The notes: a model not told the origin generated them from the letters alone. 64,000 nucleotides of DNA from Himantopus leucocephalus (GCA_003993805.1 RSEF01000006.1:26693402-26757401), one strand, 5' to 3'. Shown: positions 21,701 through 36,400, counted from the stretch's first letter. Numbers and translations: made by a program.

Positions 21701-24700
21701 ATCCCGTGAATGTACTGCTGAGGGGAAGCAAGTGAGTATATGTGTGAAGTAATCAAGGAGGATAAAAGCTCTAATATCACTGGTTCTTAAGTAAATGCAA
21801 GTATCTAGATACACTGTGGGTTTTGTTTTACTCTGTCTTGCCTGTGACAGGGTGGAAATAGAAAGCAAGCTGCTTCAGGGGACATTCTTCCCCACCTTTT
21901 GAGGGTGACTATATGTAGCTAGGCACTCTCAAGGATGGCATGAACAGCAGTGTGTGAGTAAACTCTGCTTCTCCAAGCACCTTGGGAGTGTTTGTGGGGT
22001 CTCTCTGCTGTAAGATGGAGGGACTGAATCTTTTTCTATCCCAGAATGGTGGCCCCTGTAACGAGTGCTGGGCATTTCTGTGGGTGGCAGAGGTATAGTC
22101 ATACTGTCCTACTAAGTTTATTGAAGTTGTATGCATCCCTAGAAAGGAGCCTGACTCCTGCAGCTTGCAGAGGGGGGTTTGAACGTCATTTCAGGCTGGT
22201 CTTTTGAGTCCATTGGTATCCACAAAATGTTACTGCTGTTGTCTCTGCAGCAATGCAAGTATAGAGAGGTGGATTTTGAAGAGCAGGGTCCCCTGAAGCT
22301 TACTGAATTATGCTGTGAACTAGGCAGTTGCATCCAATAGCTCCTGTCCGTCCAGGCCCATACTCTGTCTCTGCTGTGCTGTCTGCAGTCATGGCCTGGG
22401 AAGCCGGAAAATTGCAGTCTTTTCTCCAAGGATGGCTCTTAGCTTCCCCAGGGCTTTCTGCTGCCTGATTAGTTATTAGCCTCAAAGCAGTGTCTAGGGG
22501 AGAATCAATGCTCTCAGCTGGGCTCCCTGGCTGCTGGTGAGAGGGTGCCCTGCATCACTGGGGGATTTGAGTGAGGCTGGTAGAATGCCGCAGGGGTGAG
22601 AGGAGGCAGGTACTTTAGAGGGCTAGCTGATGATTCAGTTGGCTTTGAACAGTTCTACCTCAGAGCGATGTGCAGGGAAGGAAAATGCCAGGGGAGCTAG
22701 GGCTGACGTCAAACTCCTTTGGGTATTTAACTCAGAAAGAAAATACAAGGGGAAGAGGAAAAGCCCATTTCTTTCCTGCCTATAGTAATGACCTCTTGCA
22801 ATTATCTGCCACCTTCTGCTGAGACAAGGGGAGTTGTAATGGGAGAAGGGAAGGGAGAGGAAACTGGGGTCTTAGTAGTGGTTGGGTGTTTCAGGGAGGT
22901 GAAACACTTGGGAGCCAAGTGGGAAGATGAGAGTTGAGAGGCCAAGTGACAGTGATGTCTGAGTGCAGTAGAGCTGCAGAACATGGTGCCCAGATTGGGA
23001 CTTGCTGGTCATAGGCAGTCTGGCAGGACTGTTTGGTCAGCCATGCTCTCTTTGAGCCACTATCTTTCCCCAAGAGTTTTCACATTTGAGGAAGAAATGT
23101 GGTCCTGTGGCCTACCTTTGGTCAACATGGCTAAATGTTCCTCCATGGTGAGGCCATGGTCCTCTAATCTTGCTAGGTGCCAAGGTCCCATTAATTACAT
23201 TGGCAGTGAGGTATCAAAATCCACTGAGGAGCTGGAATGCAGAACTTCTTTCACTACAAATTATCATTAATTTTAACCTCAGAGATGTTTCTCTGATGAT
23301 AACAAACATATGCCACAGGGACTGCGCAAAGTGACCACACAGATATTTGGATCTGTCTCATTGGCTTTGCAGAGTGTAATAATCTATTGTGAGGAAGAAA
23401 ACCACTTCAGCTCAAAAAGACAAAACTTTGTAGTAGATGAACTTCCATTTCTGTGCAGGGTTTGTCAGAGAGAACTGATGGTCATAAATAGATTAACCGG
23501 ATTTAAAACATAGAAGTTGTTTATAACCTATCTGGACTATAACTGGAGGGATCTAAGCAGATGGTGTGCTGGGTGAACACACCATCCTTGACCCCTCTAA
23601 CTGCTCCAGGTAGCAAACACTTCCCTCTTGCTTATTTGCATGCTTGTTTCTGGTGCTTGTTGCTTATGTTTTGCCACCAGACATTGGCAGCCCGCTTCCA
23701 CTTGCTAGAAGACGGATTTTGCTTATCACTGCAAGAGACTGTGATAGAATTGTGACGACCCAAGGCTTGGTCTGAAGCCTTGCTTCCTGAGAAAATAAAT
23801 GGAGGTTGACCCTTCTTTCTTTAGCTTTCACTTTCATTGTAGTCTTAGGCTGTGATATACATTTGTGTGGTGATTGTCTCAGCGAAGATATCACCCATCT
23901 TTTCTGAGTTTCCAGATGATGTCTGGTTCGTTTTATGTATTTATATGCATGTTACTGGGAACGTGATGGAATAAAGTGATACTTACTTGCTAGTTTTCCC
24001 TATTTAGACTGTAAGGGTCTTAGAGGGAAAATAGTCTGCTTGCGGGCATGAATTGCTTGGGAAGAGGGGGAAGGGCCAGCCCCTACTTTGTGTGTAGCCA
24101 GCTCGGTCTGATCCGGATCAGGTGCTGGGGATGGCTCTGTCCCTGTGCGGTTCCGTTCAGCTGTGTTAGAGCTGCAGCAAGCCCTGGCTGCCAAGAGTAT
24201 GAACAGGTGACAGGATTGTAGTGTGACCTGTGTGACTTCTGATCTGTTGAGATATTCCCCTTTAAGTTAAGCATCCTCTTTCAGTGGCGTTATCCTGCTG
24301 CCACTTAAATAAATACTAATTGAGTGCAATCTGTAGATAGTTTGAGTATACAGCCTACTGTCTGTTCTGGTTCAGGCAAGAGAGTGCTGGGAGAGCTTGA
24401 GCTTCCTTGGGGGAAGTCTAGTGTCGATCTCTGAGCCGACTGAGAAATGCGAACTGGATTTTGGGCAAAGCGAAGCAGAATGAATTTGTCTGGGTTGAGC
24501 CTCGGTATGTTCTATTGACTGCTGGCGTTGGCGTTCATAGGGAAGTAAACTGTAGTAGGGAGCATGAATATTTTGTGAGGAAACTACATATTAAAAATTT
24601 ATGCCAAAGTATTTTCCCCAAAATTGCTTGTGCTCTTTTTGCAGCTGGAAGAAGAAAGAAAAAAGAAGGAAGGCACAATGAAAAGCTATTGAAATGCTTT

Positions 24701-24917
24701 ATTAATATATTATCTAATGTGACTTTGCTTTCAAAAGAATATTTTTTTCATGTTTAGCTGGTGACATTGAAAAATATTAGTGCTACTAAAAATTTATTTT
24801 TAATATTTCACGTTGCTGTTTACGGGTTTTATGGCAAATGTTAAATTAAGTAAGAATTTTTACTTAAAGATTTCAACTGCATGTAGTTCTAGTTTTAAAA
24901 TGAGAATAGAATCAATA

Positions 24918-25022
24918 CCATGAGTCTCCATAAGACTCATGGGAGAGGAGACTGATTACAAAATTACTATTGACGTGTTTTCAATGTAATCAGTTCTTCA
25001 AGAAAATTGAAAATTTCTTGAA
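24918..25022. repeat. Two adjacent perfect hairpins
   Basis: Arms ccatgagtct (24918-24927) and agactcatgg (24933-24942) pair over 10 bases with a 5-base loop. Further on, ttcaagaaa (24997-25005) and tttcttgaa (25014-25022) pair over 9 bases with an 8-base loop. The second contains two TTCnnGAA palindromes, the core of heat-shock-factor sites. Function is unknown. Confidence 0.55.
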
Positions 25023-28000
25023 AAGTTTCAGTTTTAATCAAAGGACTTTATGATGGAGTACTCTGGTTTTTATTTTTTTAGGAAATTGCCTTGATTTTTG
25101 GTTGTTCAGTGCTGGAAAAATGTTTTAAGTATTTTAAGCAATTTTAAATTGTATGATAAATGTTTACAAAAACGGGGAAAATGTTGAAACTTTAAATGGG
25201 AGCACAGATATTTTCCAATCAGCACCAGTCATAGATAATTCTGTCCACATTTATAATCTGAGCTAGGAAGTTTAAATATCAAGTATCAAGTGCTGAATGT
25301 TTATATTGAACTGCCTACGATTCATCCATAGGGTCAACTTTTAAAATGTCAGAGGTTTAAATAATATGTGTTGACAGGAAGCTGAGATTTGCTCAGATCA
25401 CTCGTATGCAGACCAAGATGCCATGTTTCTCAAATGTGGTACTCGTGGCCAATCAGTTACCTGGTTCTTGCTGGCAACATTTCTTAAGTTATTGGAGCAG
25501 TCTTTAAAGATTCTTCGTGTGGTTGGGTTTGGGGCACTGGAGCTGGTTCTCTGTTACTAATGTATCACTAGGAGCTTTGGCCCTTGGTACTTTTCTCCTT
25601 AGTGGAATATTTTTTTTTTGGCCTTAGTGGAATTCTTTTATTTATTTACTTATTTCTTTTTAATGCTGCTGCAAGAGAGGAAATGGCTTGCAAAATCAGG
25701 TGAATTAAGGTCTATTTCAAGGGAATATGTCTGTTCTTGAAAATCAGGAAAGAATTTAACATGTGCTTTCAGAGCAAGGCTGCACAATGGATGAGGAGAG
25801 ACAAAGGGGGTTTTGCCTATTTGTATAGCAGTTGAACGATGAAGAAAGGAGGAAAGAAAGCTTAAGACATTAATAGTCAATTGGGAGATCTGGGTTTATT
25901 TAGACTTCAAATCTTAGCAGGTTGCTTATTCTACCACTTCCATTGCCTCTGAAAATGTGGAAATGCTTCCCTTCTTCCACCTGTTAGAGCTTGGGTCAGG
26001 GATATGAGCACCATGGCTGTAGGTGTAATGAATGGGGTTAGTGAGAATTAATGGGAGCAAGGAATGATGGATGACGGACATGAGGATGCAGGGACGTGAC
26101 TACGAACAGGGCTGACATGGTTTGGAGTAGGGGACATCCCTCTCTCTTTGGAAAAGCAGTGTCTGGAATCACAAGAACCTGTTCACAGTTGGAATTTCTG
26201 TGCTGTCATAATGTAAGCAAATCACTGCAATACTGGGCTTCAAAGAGCTGACTTGTGGTCCAGTAAGATAACTGCAATGTGCCTGTCCCTTTTCTTTCCC
26301 CATTCTTTCTGTTTGAGCCATTCATTTGGAGAGAGGTTAAAACGCTGTTGGTCACTCTGACTCCTGGAGAAAATATATATGAAAATCTGACCTTCAGTGA
26401 AAAAGGCATGGTGCAATAGATAATTGTGTTCAGGGAAAACAATGGTGAAAAGCTGTGAATGGCAAGCTTCAGAGTATCTCACTGGCCTCTAATCTTGCAT
26501 TTAAAAGCTAACTGTTTGCTGCTGTACTGATTTCTCTGTATCCACCACTTAATGTGCCCAGACTGCAGTGGGAATTTTCTCAAGGCCTGTGGTATCTGGG
26601 GCTCAGTTTGATGCAGCTGAGAGTGATGAGATGTGTCCGGCTAGGGGACACCTCGCTCCAGACTCTGCCACAAATCTGTTTGCAGTGCTAGCCAGGACTC
26701 TGAGGGAGACACAGGCAAGGTACCCTCCCCTCCCCCCAGCCTTTGCTTTCTTATTCTGTCTCCCGGAGACAGGCTTGAACCAGGAAATTTGTTCCCTTTC
26801 AAATGGTTCCTCAAAAATTGGATCCTCTGGGTGTTTTTGAGGCGACTTGTGGCATATTACTCTTAGCGATAGTCAAGAAACCACACATGGATAGTCAAGA
26901 AACCACACCACTTGACTTGTGGTTCAAGTCTTCTGTATTACGTAAGTCAAACTCATCTCCAGCCTGTCAACCCTTGGTGAGTTTGGTTTTGCATCTGTGG
27001 GGGTTCTGTTGTGGCGTTTTTTGTTTGTGTTTTCCCTTAGCTTTTTTTTAATTTATTTTAAGGATGTTTGTTAGTCAGTGGCTGGAAAAAAGTATGTATA
27101 TCAAGTCCTTCCTTATCTTGGGCTGGAAGATGATACACGTTGAAGGTCCCCACTGCAGGAGGCAGGCTTCCCCACAGAATGGGAATGCTTTGAGCCTTGA
27201 GGACAGTGGTGTCTGTCCTGCAAATTGTGATCGGGGTGGTGCTAATACGGAGGGTGTCACTGTAGCCCATACAAACACACCATTCCTGCAGGGGTCATTC
27301 ACTTGAAAAAGGCCCAACTTAAATAAGCAGCTTTACTGGCTTGCTGATATGGATTTACCTTTACAGGAGCTGAGAGAGGAGTCTGCTGATCAGTGAGCTG
27401 TCATCTGGCATCAGGATTTGGTGCCATCTACTTGGTGTTTTCAGGCTCCTTGTTACTGTAAATTTCCAGGACTCCTCGCAAGGACTGAGGCACCCTAGTC
27501 CTTTGGGAGTTTTGTCCACAGGTTAATGCCTGCTGTGAGGCCGAGAGCTTATGATAGATCAGGCATGTTTGGGTCCAGCAAGGAAACCTGATTAATTGAA
27601 AGTGAAAGCTGAAAGCTTTATGGTGAGAGGAGGAGAAAAGGAGAGGAGAAAACAATGCAGTAAAAAAGTTTACCCAGCTTTTCTGGTTATTGTCAGTATT
27701 ATTATTTACTATGTTAGTTGTTTAAAGCTCTGACTTTGGATCCAGTCCTCTCTGCTCCCTATGGTGCTAATGACCTCTGCTCAAAGAGCTTTCAGTTCAA
27801 GCTCAGCATCCTGCGAATGAGAAGAGATCCCCCAGGCCCTGACCACCCGCTCTCCCCAGTGCTCTACGAGGCGGGATGTCCTGGGTGCTGAGAGAAGAGC
27901 TGCCGTTCAGGTATTACTCAGCGTGTCGTGGGCTGTGCACTGAAGGAGTTGAACTGCTCTTCTCTGAGTCTCTCGATGTTTGAGAACACACTGATTAGGC

Positions 28001-28096
28001 GCAGGTAAAAATAGCAGTGTAGGAGGATGCACGCTGAAAGACTGCCTTAAGTAGGCAGGAGAAAATAGAAACTTTGCTGATTATCTACATATACAT

Positions 28097-28114
28097 ACAC
28101 ACACACACACACAC
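28097..28114. repeat. (AC)9 microsatellite
   Basis: Nine uninterrupted AC units, preceded by a looser atacatac stretch. Confidence 0.95.
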
Positions 28115-30390
28115 CCCGCTAGGAAACTCTGCAGGGAGTTGGAAATGCAGCAGCCTCTTGTGATCTGGAAGCAGCTGGTTGGATTATCTGTGAAATGTGC
28201 TTTATGACTTCAGTCATCAGCTACAGCATGTCTGGCACTGTCTTCAGGCTTTTTTTTCCTCATCTGCCTGGTCTGCCAGAACCCTTTTCCTACCCCTAAA
28301 ATCTTTGCTTCAGGAGATTGTCTTCCAAGAAGTTCCTCCTTGTTTGGTCTTGGAAGCAAACTGTGCAAGTAGCATGTCCCGTGCCAGCCTCATCGCAGTC
28401 CTTGACTATATGCGAGTCTTGTGTGCTCACATCAGTACGTGTGGTGGCTCTTTCATATATTGCTGAATGATGCCGTGGAGCAGAAGTCCAAAAATTTCAT
28501 GATGTGTGTTCTTGAGGAAAGGATGTGCCTAGGCTTCCTAGGACTTTAGTGCACTTCAGACATTTCAGATTGACACCTGGACTGCAGAGGTTTTAAATTT
28601 TTTGGTAATGCCCCCGTTTGTCATCTTGGGATAAATGAATCTCTGCATGGATTTCTAGCAATCACTTTTTCTCCCTTGTGCCTAGCAGAGCAGAGTATTG
28701 AGCTACGAGGGCAGCTGGCAGAGATGATATGCTGCAAAGCATGGTTCTCCATCCATGTCCACCTCCATCCTCTAATCCCTCAACCCTTACTTGGCTTCTG
28801 TAGCAGCTGGCTCTTGTTTGCCAGTCTCAATTGTTCTTTAATGTGGAGCATCTACACTCCCTTGGTGGATTTTGGTTCTTGGACTCTGACTCTTGATGGG
28901 AACTCTTGGGTATTTAAAAGGATTCTCTTAGTATGGGTATTCATGAATTTGGCTGGCCAGGGAGGTGTTCAGAGAGAGGCACTTGAAGAGTTAACGATAT
29001 TCTAGGCAGTTGTGTTGATTCACTGTATCTCCTTCAAGTCTTTAACTCCATAGCAACCACATGTGCATCTCTGCCTCTTCCCGATCTCTCATCACAGTCT
29101 GATTGAAGCGTGCCAAAGGCGGGATGTTATTGAGTGATGAATTTTGTAGAGTGGGTTCTTCTCATGTATTACTGTGACCCATTTACCCTCTTGGGATTAG
29201 AGCTGACCCTAAAATAATGCAAATCCAGTATTTCTGGGGATGTTTCCCCCTACTCCCATCTGGTTGCTCTCACGTTGTAGCCAAGTATTGTGCAGTTTTA
29301 TGGTCATTTTCCTCAAAAAAGTGAAATTTTTTTCCAGGTAATTTACTGCAAGCAAGGGAGGCTGTAAGTCTATTTTGACATAAAAGTAAAGGTATTCATA
29401 TGTTCAATTTCTGTGTCTTTGAAAAGAGAATGCACAGTTTCAGGTATGCTTCTGGGTTAACTACCTGGAGAAGGAACAATTAGCAAGTAATTCTCTTTGG
29501 TTTTTCCCTGCTGCATTTCTTCCCTATGTCTTTAAATAAATAGCAAGGTCTTTGCTTCTGTTTAGCATGAAACTGCTTTTGTTTCTGAAGTGTGAGTTGT
29601 TTGATGAGGTGGGGTGAAGTAACACTGACAAACTCTAAAGCTTTCACCGTGAGGGTGGTCTGATAAATTGTGGGTATCTTCTTAAAGCCCAGATAACTGT
29701 TACCTTGAGCTGTGGTAGCTGACCATCCTTGTTCTTTTACTCCCTTGCAAATAAGTAGCAAAATGTGTTACCACAAAATATAAGTTAAACCAATTTGCTT
29801 GGCCATTGGGACTAGTCTGTGAGTGTACATATGGCCAATTACCTTTGCTCATCTGAGAAACAGTAATTTCTTACGTGTGGTAACTTAATTGTTTATAATT
29901 GGCCTGTCTGTACCCTGTGATTTCAAAGCACCAGATAGGTGGAAAAGCTCAAATGGGTCTTTAAACAGATGTAATCCAGACAGCCAGCAGGGTGTTTTTA
30001 CAGATAGATGGCATGCCAGTTCTATGCAGATGTAAAATTTTTTATGATTATCTGGTTTGGACAGGATGGGGACGGAGAACACCAACTCTGGTAAGGCTGC
30101 AAGACCACTCTGCTGGAGACATGACGTAATAAGCCAGTCATCCTTTAGGGCCTGTGCAAAGAGCAAAGGAAATTCCATGGCATTTCTGGTCTCAGAAACA
30201 AAGCCACAGCAGGTAGAAACTCTGGCTTGGTGTTTTGTTTTTGTTTTGAGTTTTTCTTTTTGTTCAGCTATAGTAAATTGTTGTGCTGGTCTGTTGTAGC
30301 CTCAGCCACCAGAAAGAACTCAAAGAATCCCTTCAGTTGAAAGTAGCCAGATATTGTGACAGTATTGGGGTTAATGCTATGTATACTTAG

Positions 30391-30495
30391 CCTGACGTCA
30401 TTCTTAGGCATCTACTAGTGGCCACTGTTGCAAAGGAGGATAGTGAGTTAAATGGACCCTTGTTCTGACTCAGTGTGGCCATTCTTGTTTCTGTG
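30391..30495 (-). repeat. Degraded ancient interspersed repeat (second copy)
   Basis: Read on the minus strand it runs acaagaatggccacactgag, tcagaacaagggtccattta, ... caacagtggccactag and agatgcc. This is the same block order as the copy at 14.8 kb and matches the usual ancient sauropsid form better. The family name is uncertain. Confidence 0.55.
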
Positions 30496-33400
30496 GAACT
30501 AGTGAGATAATTTTAAAACAGCTGACATTCAGTGAATCAGCTTCTTTCCTTTAAACAGTTATTCTTATGGGCGGCTCGTAATCTATTCTCAACCAAATCT
30601 TTTACCTCAGTGGAATCCTCCTTACTCTGAGCAGGCTCTGGACTTGTCCATCAAAGGATCTGAACAGGGTAGTCAGCCAAGAGTGAGGAGGCACACTGGA
30701 GAATAACATCTGCTTGTTGTAGGATGGTGGTTTTCTGGCTGGCTGACTACTGTGCTTGGTGGGAGACTGCTGGGGTGCCAGAGAAGGCCTTTCTGAGAAC
30801 ACGGGTGCTGGAGGGTCTCTTGGAAGAGGACGCAGGCAGGTTGGAGAAGTCTCATACCTGATAGCTCTCCTTCTGCTGGACCTTGGGACAGAACCAAGGT
30901 CTGTCAGTTGGGGCAAACATTTTGTCAGTCAACTTTAAGTTCAAACCTGTTTCAGGTAAGAGTGGTTGTTGGATGGAGCGGCATAGAGCCCTGTATTCAG
31001 TAAGCTGTCATTGCCATTCCAGCCTGTGGTATGACAGTGTCTCATCTCTCTTGAGAAGCCGTAGTGCTAGTGAGCAGAGCATTAGACCCTTCTGGGGTTA
31101 GACTGATGTCACCTTAATGCCTTGAAGGTTTCAGTTTGAGGGATAAGGGGGAAGAGGACATAGCTTTGGAGGCGTTGTGGATTAGAGAGGGAGGAATATG
31201 GTTCTCCTGCCATAGCGTTTGCTTTGTGCCTAGCAGATTTCCTAGAGACTGAGTTTTAAAGTTTAATCTTCAGCTGCCCTTTTTGGAAGGAGGGCCCAAG
31301 AGCTTCCATCTCCTCAAGCTTATTGCATGAACTTTGCTTACTTTTGTCTGGCTGTGTGTGTTCTGCTGTTTTGTCCATCTCAAGCTGGGCTGTTACTGAA
31401 AAGCGCTACAGCAAACCATCTCAATTACCCGGCAAACAGCAGCTACATTTTTTTGCCACTTCTAATGGGTTTTAAGGTGAGGTGAAGTGCTGTTTGACAA
31501 ATAGAACAGAGTCAAAGCCAATTTTTTACTCCATACAGAGTTGGGTGCTGGTGAGTGGAGTGGCTTCTGATTCACACTGAGGTTTGCACACATGGCAATT
31601 TCCCAATTGCATGCCACAGAAAAGAGCTAACCAAAGGCCCTGAGGGGATTCTACCCTGGCCACCTGCATCTTGGTTCCCCATGTAGGCACAGGGATGCAA
31701 AGGGAACAGGAGTCTTTGTGGAAAGGAAGAGGCTGGGAAAGGAGGGGAGAAAGAAGTTTGGTGAAATCACCTAGGATCAGTCCTCAGGAACAAGGGTTTG
31801 GGAGTGAGATAAAGGTGAACAACTTGATGAGACTTTCCACTAGGAATGCTATTGGTGAATTTAGGCTACTTCTCCAAATTGTTCCTGTTGTGGTGCAAGT
31901 TACTGGTTGTCCTTTGTGCCTGGATTCTGTTTTTGGCAGAACTCTTGCTGCCTGGGCCGCTTTTGCAGCGTGCTGACATGGAAAGGGATTCTTCACACAC
32001 TCGGGGAGTCTCACCCATGTTGGAGATGTGGGAGTGGAATAAGCGCCTTTGTGGGCCTGAAATTTCACAACCACACCTGGAGAAGGTTAGTTCCTTTTGG
32101 AAGGTAGCTAGGCTTCTATCTCGGTCTCTCATGTTCTATAGGTCACTGTTTGCTCCAAAGACCTAAAAGGAAATATAGGGGGGAAAAAAAAAAGAGAGAC
32201 TGTGAGATAATGAGCGGTAGCGTAACACTTGATAAATATCTGCATTCTGGGTAACAGAATTGTCTGTGGGCTAACCGACATCTTCCAGTCTGCTACTTTC
32301 CCTTTATTTTCCTCCCCAAACTCCTCGGTCTGTATCCTCACAGTGTCCAAGAGCAATGAGGACACTCATCCAGATACATCTGATGCATTGAGACCCATTC
32401 CAGAGAGTGAGTCAGAGGAACCTCTGTCCCCTTCTCCCAAACTGGAATTTTGCTGTAGTTCACATTTTTGACCACTTGTTTCTTCTGCCCTTCCCACCCA
32501 CAAGCCCCTAGATTCTTGCCAGCTGCCCTTATGCATGGGAATTATCTAAGGCCTGCCTGCGTGTGTGATGTCCTTGGTCCCAAGATGACTTTGATATACA
32601 GGGCTGTGATGTTGGTTCATTATTCTGATATATCTGTCTTGCTGCCGTTTGAAGATTGATTCCTGGAGGCACTAATCTTATTTCTTTGGTTTTTCAAAAT
32701 GTTCCTTAATTGCTCTCTTTAAGGTGTTTCTGGTAAGCCAGGCTCTATCACTGTCCTAAACAGTGGTGGCTGCGGCAACATAACACTCTGACTGAATTGA
32801 AAAATAAAATGAAAACAAAATCCCAAATCAGGCAACTTTCATGAAGTACTGAACGCTGCTTTCTTTTTCTTTCTTTGCTAGTAACAAGGGGTTTGTGACA
32901 TTAATACTGTCACAAATTGGTGACTGCCTAGGATTGTCATTATCTTGCAATTCTCTGTGACCATTTGGTCACACTGTGCTCACAGGGATCAAACAGCTTC
33001 AAGAAGAGAAGACACTTAGCCCAAGAGTCTCAGGGACATTAGTGAAATAGTTCTGATTCTCTCTAATCTAGAAGATGGTGGTATAGTTATGTTCTTGCTG
33101 ATTCATTGTAATAGTTCCCCAGAGAAAGACAATATTCCTGATCTTTGATTTAGCAGAGGATTTGGTTATTGAACATTGAGGCTTTAGGGGTTATAAGGTG
33201 TGGTCTCGCAACGAGATTTGAATGATTTAAAGAGCTATGGTCCGTCAGCAGAGACAAGGTAAATGATTTCTGCTGAAGCAACCTTGCCTTAACTCAGTGT
33301 GAAGTCAAACAAGTTCTTGTATTAGTTAATTAACATTGGTGTAATGTTTTGCCTACTTTCCTTTGTGTTTTCCAAACTGATCTTCCAAACAATGGTGGTC

Positions 33401-36400
33401 TCCAAGGTACAGTAACTTCTTGTGGAACCCTAATGATCAGCAAAATGAGAGTTGTCAGTTTGATGTGGCTGCTTCATGGTAACTGGAGGTGGCAGAGTTG
33501 AGAATGTTCCTTTGACTCCAAATTTGGATACTGGTTTATTAACTGGCCACGTGGGTGTGGGGAAGAAGTTGTCCTTAGCAGAATGTGAGGCTGCTTTCCA
33601 CTCTGGCGTGTGACAGCTAGCACACTAGTGTGCTGTACCTTTTCTTCCTAGGGGCTACCAATGCTAAACATGTTTACAGTTAAAATAAGCAAAGAAAGAA
33701 TTTATTTTGTTTGGGGAGTTTGGTGAATGGGCATGCTAAAACCTGGATTTTATTGTCTACTTGTATTGCTGTTAAACTAAATGTTGCTTCGAGGGAAGTT
33801 AGAAAAACTTGCCGGTTTAGGTACCATTCTGTTGCCATCATGGGAGTGTTCTGTGTTTCACCTTCTCTTTTTTTTTTTGTTGTGTGAAGGTGTCTGCATC
33901 AGAATGTGATGTTTTGCCTTACGAGTCTTACCTGCTTTCTCCAACTTTGGCCAGCATAATCTCTGATGTAAAGAGCCTGAAGACTTGAGTCTTCAGGATT
34001 TGGGAGAGTAAAGATGATTAATAAAGAAGGGATAAACATGAGATTAAAAAAAGCTTTCCATGGACTGCTCTGAAATCCTTTATGGTGCTGTTGATGCTAA
34101 TTTTGCAGAAGGAATATCTCTGCTTTACTGTGTGAAAGTCTGAGCTCTGGGGAAGCCCTGCCATGCAGTTGTGTGAGGACTTCCACTATCTTCATTCCCC
34201 AGGTTGCACAGGGTGAGGGGCCAGCTGATGGGACGCTCCCGAGGCTTTAACACGCTTGGGTTTTGCAAAGTGCGTAACGGAGAGAGCTGCCTGGGAGCTG
34301 TGCGTGTTGGAAGCCTGAATAGTTCAAGCTCTGAAGACTTAAGCTACATCATGCACTTTGCATTGTGCCATATGACAGCTGATTTCTCCTGGCAGTTGGC
34401 CGAGGACTGGGAGAATGGCTTACATTTCAGCAGAAGGCTCACTGAAATGAATGTGCTTCTGCAAAACATGTTCAGTTGGTGTTTTTTCTGGGAGGAAGCG
34501 GTCAGAAACTTCTGAGCAGCTGTAGTTGCAGCATGCGTGTAGGGTAGGGATCACCTGGTGGCAGGAGTGGGGGAAAAGGAGGCAGTCACATCTTACTTCT
34601 CATGTGTTTCGTTAATACTGATGGAGGTTGATTCTCTGAGTATTGAATTCCTGTGTGCCAAACTGCTGATATCGACAGGAGCCTTGTTAACCTTGGCACT
34701 TGGTAGAATTAGTGATTTGTAGAAACATAATGAGATGATTATTCTGTGTGACCCATATAGATTGCTTGAGATTGCAGTGATTCTACTGACTGGCTCCTGC
34801 TACAGCCAGCAGACTCGCACTTGGCTGTTGTGCCCAAGCACATCTGATTCCCCTTTGCTTGCACCAGTGCTCTTAGGAGTAAATGATATTTTTCTGATCT
34901 GGTTATACACTGAATTTTGCATGTGCTGTGCTCAGCATTACAAGTTAAGATTGTCACCCTATGGCCTTTTTGTTTCCTTAGGATTACCCATCTTGTCCTT
35001 ATTCCCTAAAGTTCACAATCATCCCAGCTGTAATAAACCACAGACATTTGATTCTGATGAGCTGTCACAAGAGATATCACTGATGGAAAGATGGTTAATA
35101 GCAACAAGAGATGGAAAGCAGAGATGAAAATAAAATGTTTTCACGGAGCTCTTAGCAATTCCTGTGTGATTTTGCTGTTCACCTTGACTGCACAGAAATG
35201 ACAGCATGTACTGAGACACCTTTTGCTACATGGAGAAAAGTAGAAATGACCCATCTTCAGGGTGGGCCATGGAGGAAGGCTTGAATCCTGGAGGCTAACA
35301 TGAGATTCACATGAGATTCTTGTCTCCAGAGACAGGAGGTGTTGGGTCAATTAGCTGTTGAAAGCTAGGCTTCTATATCTATATTTAAGCAAACAGATCT
35401 GCAAAGAGTGCTTTAGAGACATATCAAAGTCCTTCCTAAAGAGACATGGACAAATTCAGAGTGACTGAAGCTATTTATGTTGCTTTCAGAGTTGGTTTGG
35501 GGTTTTTTTTTGTTTGTTTTTTAAACAAGGTACAAGACACGTGTGTGCATACACACACTTAGATGCAGTCCTTGGAATCGAGACCCCTCTGCTTGGAGTG
35601 ATGGGTTTAGACACCAAAGCCCAAGTGAAAAGGTAGATATGGGCATCCATTGATCATTACCTAATCCTGTACCCTGTGCTTTATTGACCCTCTCCTTTGG
35701 TGGTGGTTGAGGGAGGAGGATTAAAGGGAAGAACTGAATTCCTACTCTGGGTCCCTGAAGCAGCTGGTGCTAGGGACTGTGTTACTGGGTATGTGCTGAC
35801 TGGAGGCTAGAATTGATGGTCCTTCATTACTGGGCTTTTCATTTACCCAGTTATATTCTTTAGAGTGGAGATAGGGCTGTGAGGCTAAATCATTCCTATC
35901 TGATGGAGTGATGGCAGAAAATGAGATCACCGCAAGCACAGTTTACTTGGTGTTCTTGATGAGTGCCTGTTAGAGAAGATGATGATTCCCTGCCCTGTTC
36001 CATTCTTGCACAGCCCTTCATGCACGCTCCCCATTGCACACCACAAGCCTTAGGAAGATGGTAAGATATAAGAAAAAGTGATTTGTTTCCTGCCAGATGA
36101 GGAGGTGATTTATCCCAGAAAATTCTGTAAGGTCTTGCAGGCTCTGACTCTCACCCTGGTATCCAGAGCTTTGAGGGAACGGATGCTCCCATCAGTGCAG
36201 GTAGCATTGTATGATGCCTTATGCACTGCACCTGGAATGGGAGCAGCCAGGGACCTGAACTGGTTCGTGAAGGTTTGTGAGTATTTGTTTCTCTTGCATA
36301 TTGCTGTTGTCCTGTCAGGCAGTCAGGAGCAGGTCTTTCCACCTCCTACTCGGCTTCCCCTTTTGGAAAGAAAAAGAAGAAACGCAAATGGATTTTGCCA

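Larger units (their letters stand above)
18754..30390. other. Long non-coding stretch, probably intronic
   Basis: I find no exon with acceptable splice sites and no recognisable protein on either strand. Features seen: a 19-22-base tandem pair (gatagtcaagaaaccacac) at 26868-26909, an (AC)9 microsatellite at 28097-28114, two perfect hairpins near 24.92 and 25.00 kb, and scattered T or A runs. The segment 24.55-25.45 kb is AT-rich and may hold conserved elements. Confidence 0.5.

Noticed and set aside
34735..35127. 130-codon hydrophobic plus-strand open frame
   Set aside because: Looks membrane-like in places, but composition is typical of T-rich DNA and no family or exon boundary supports it.
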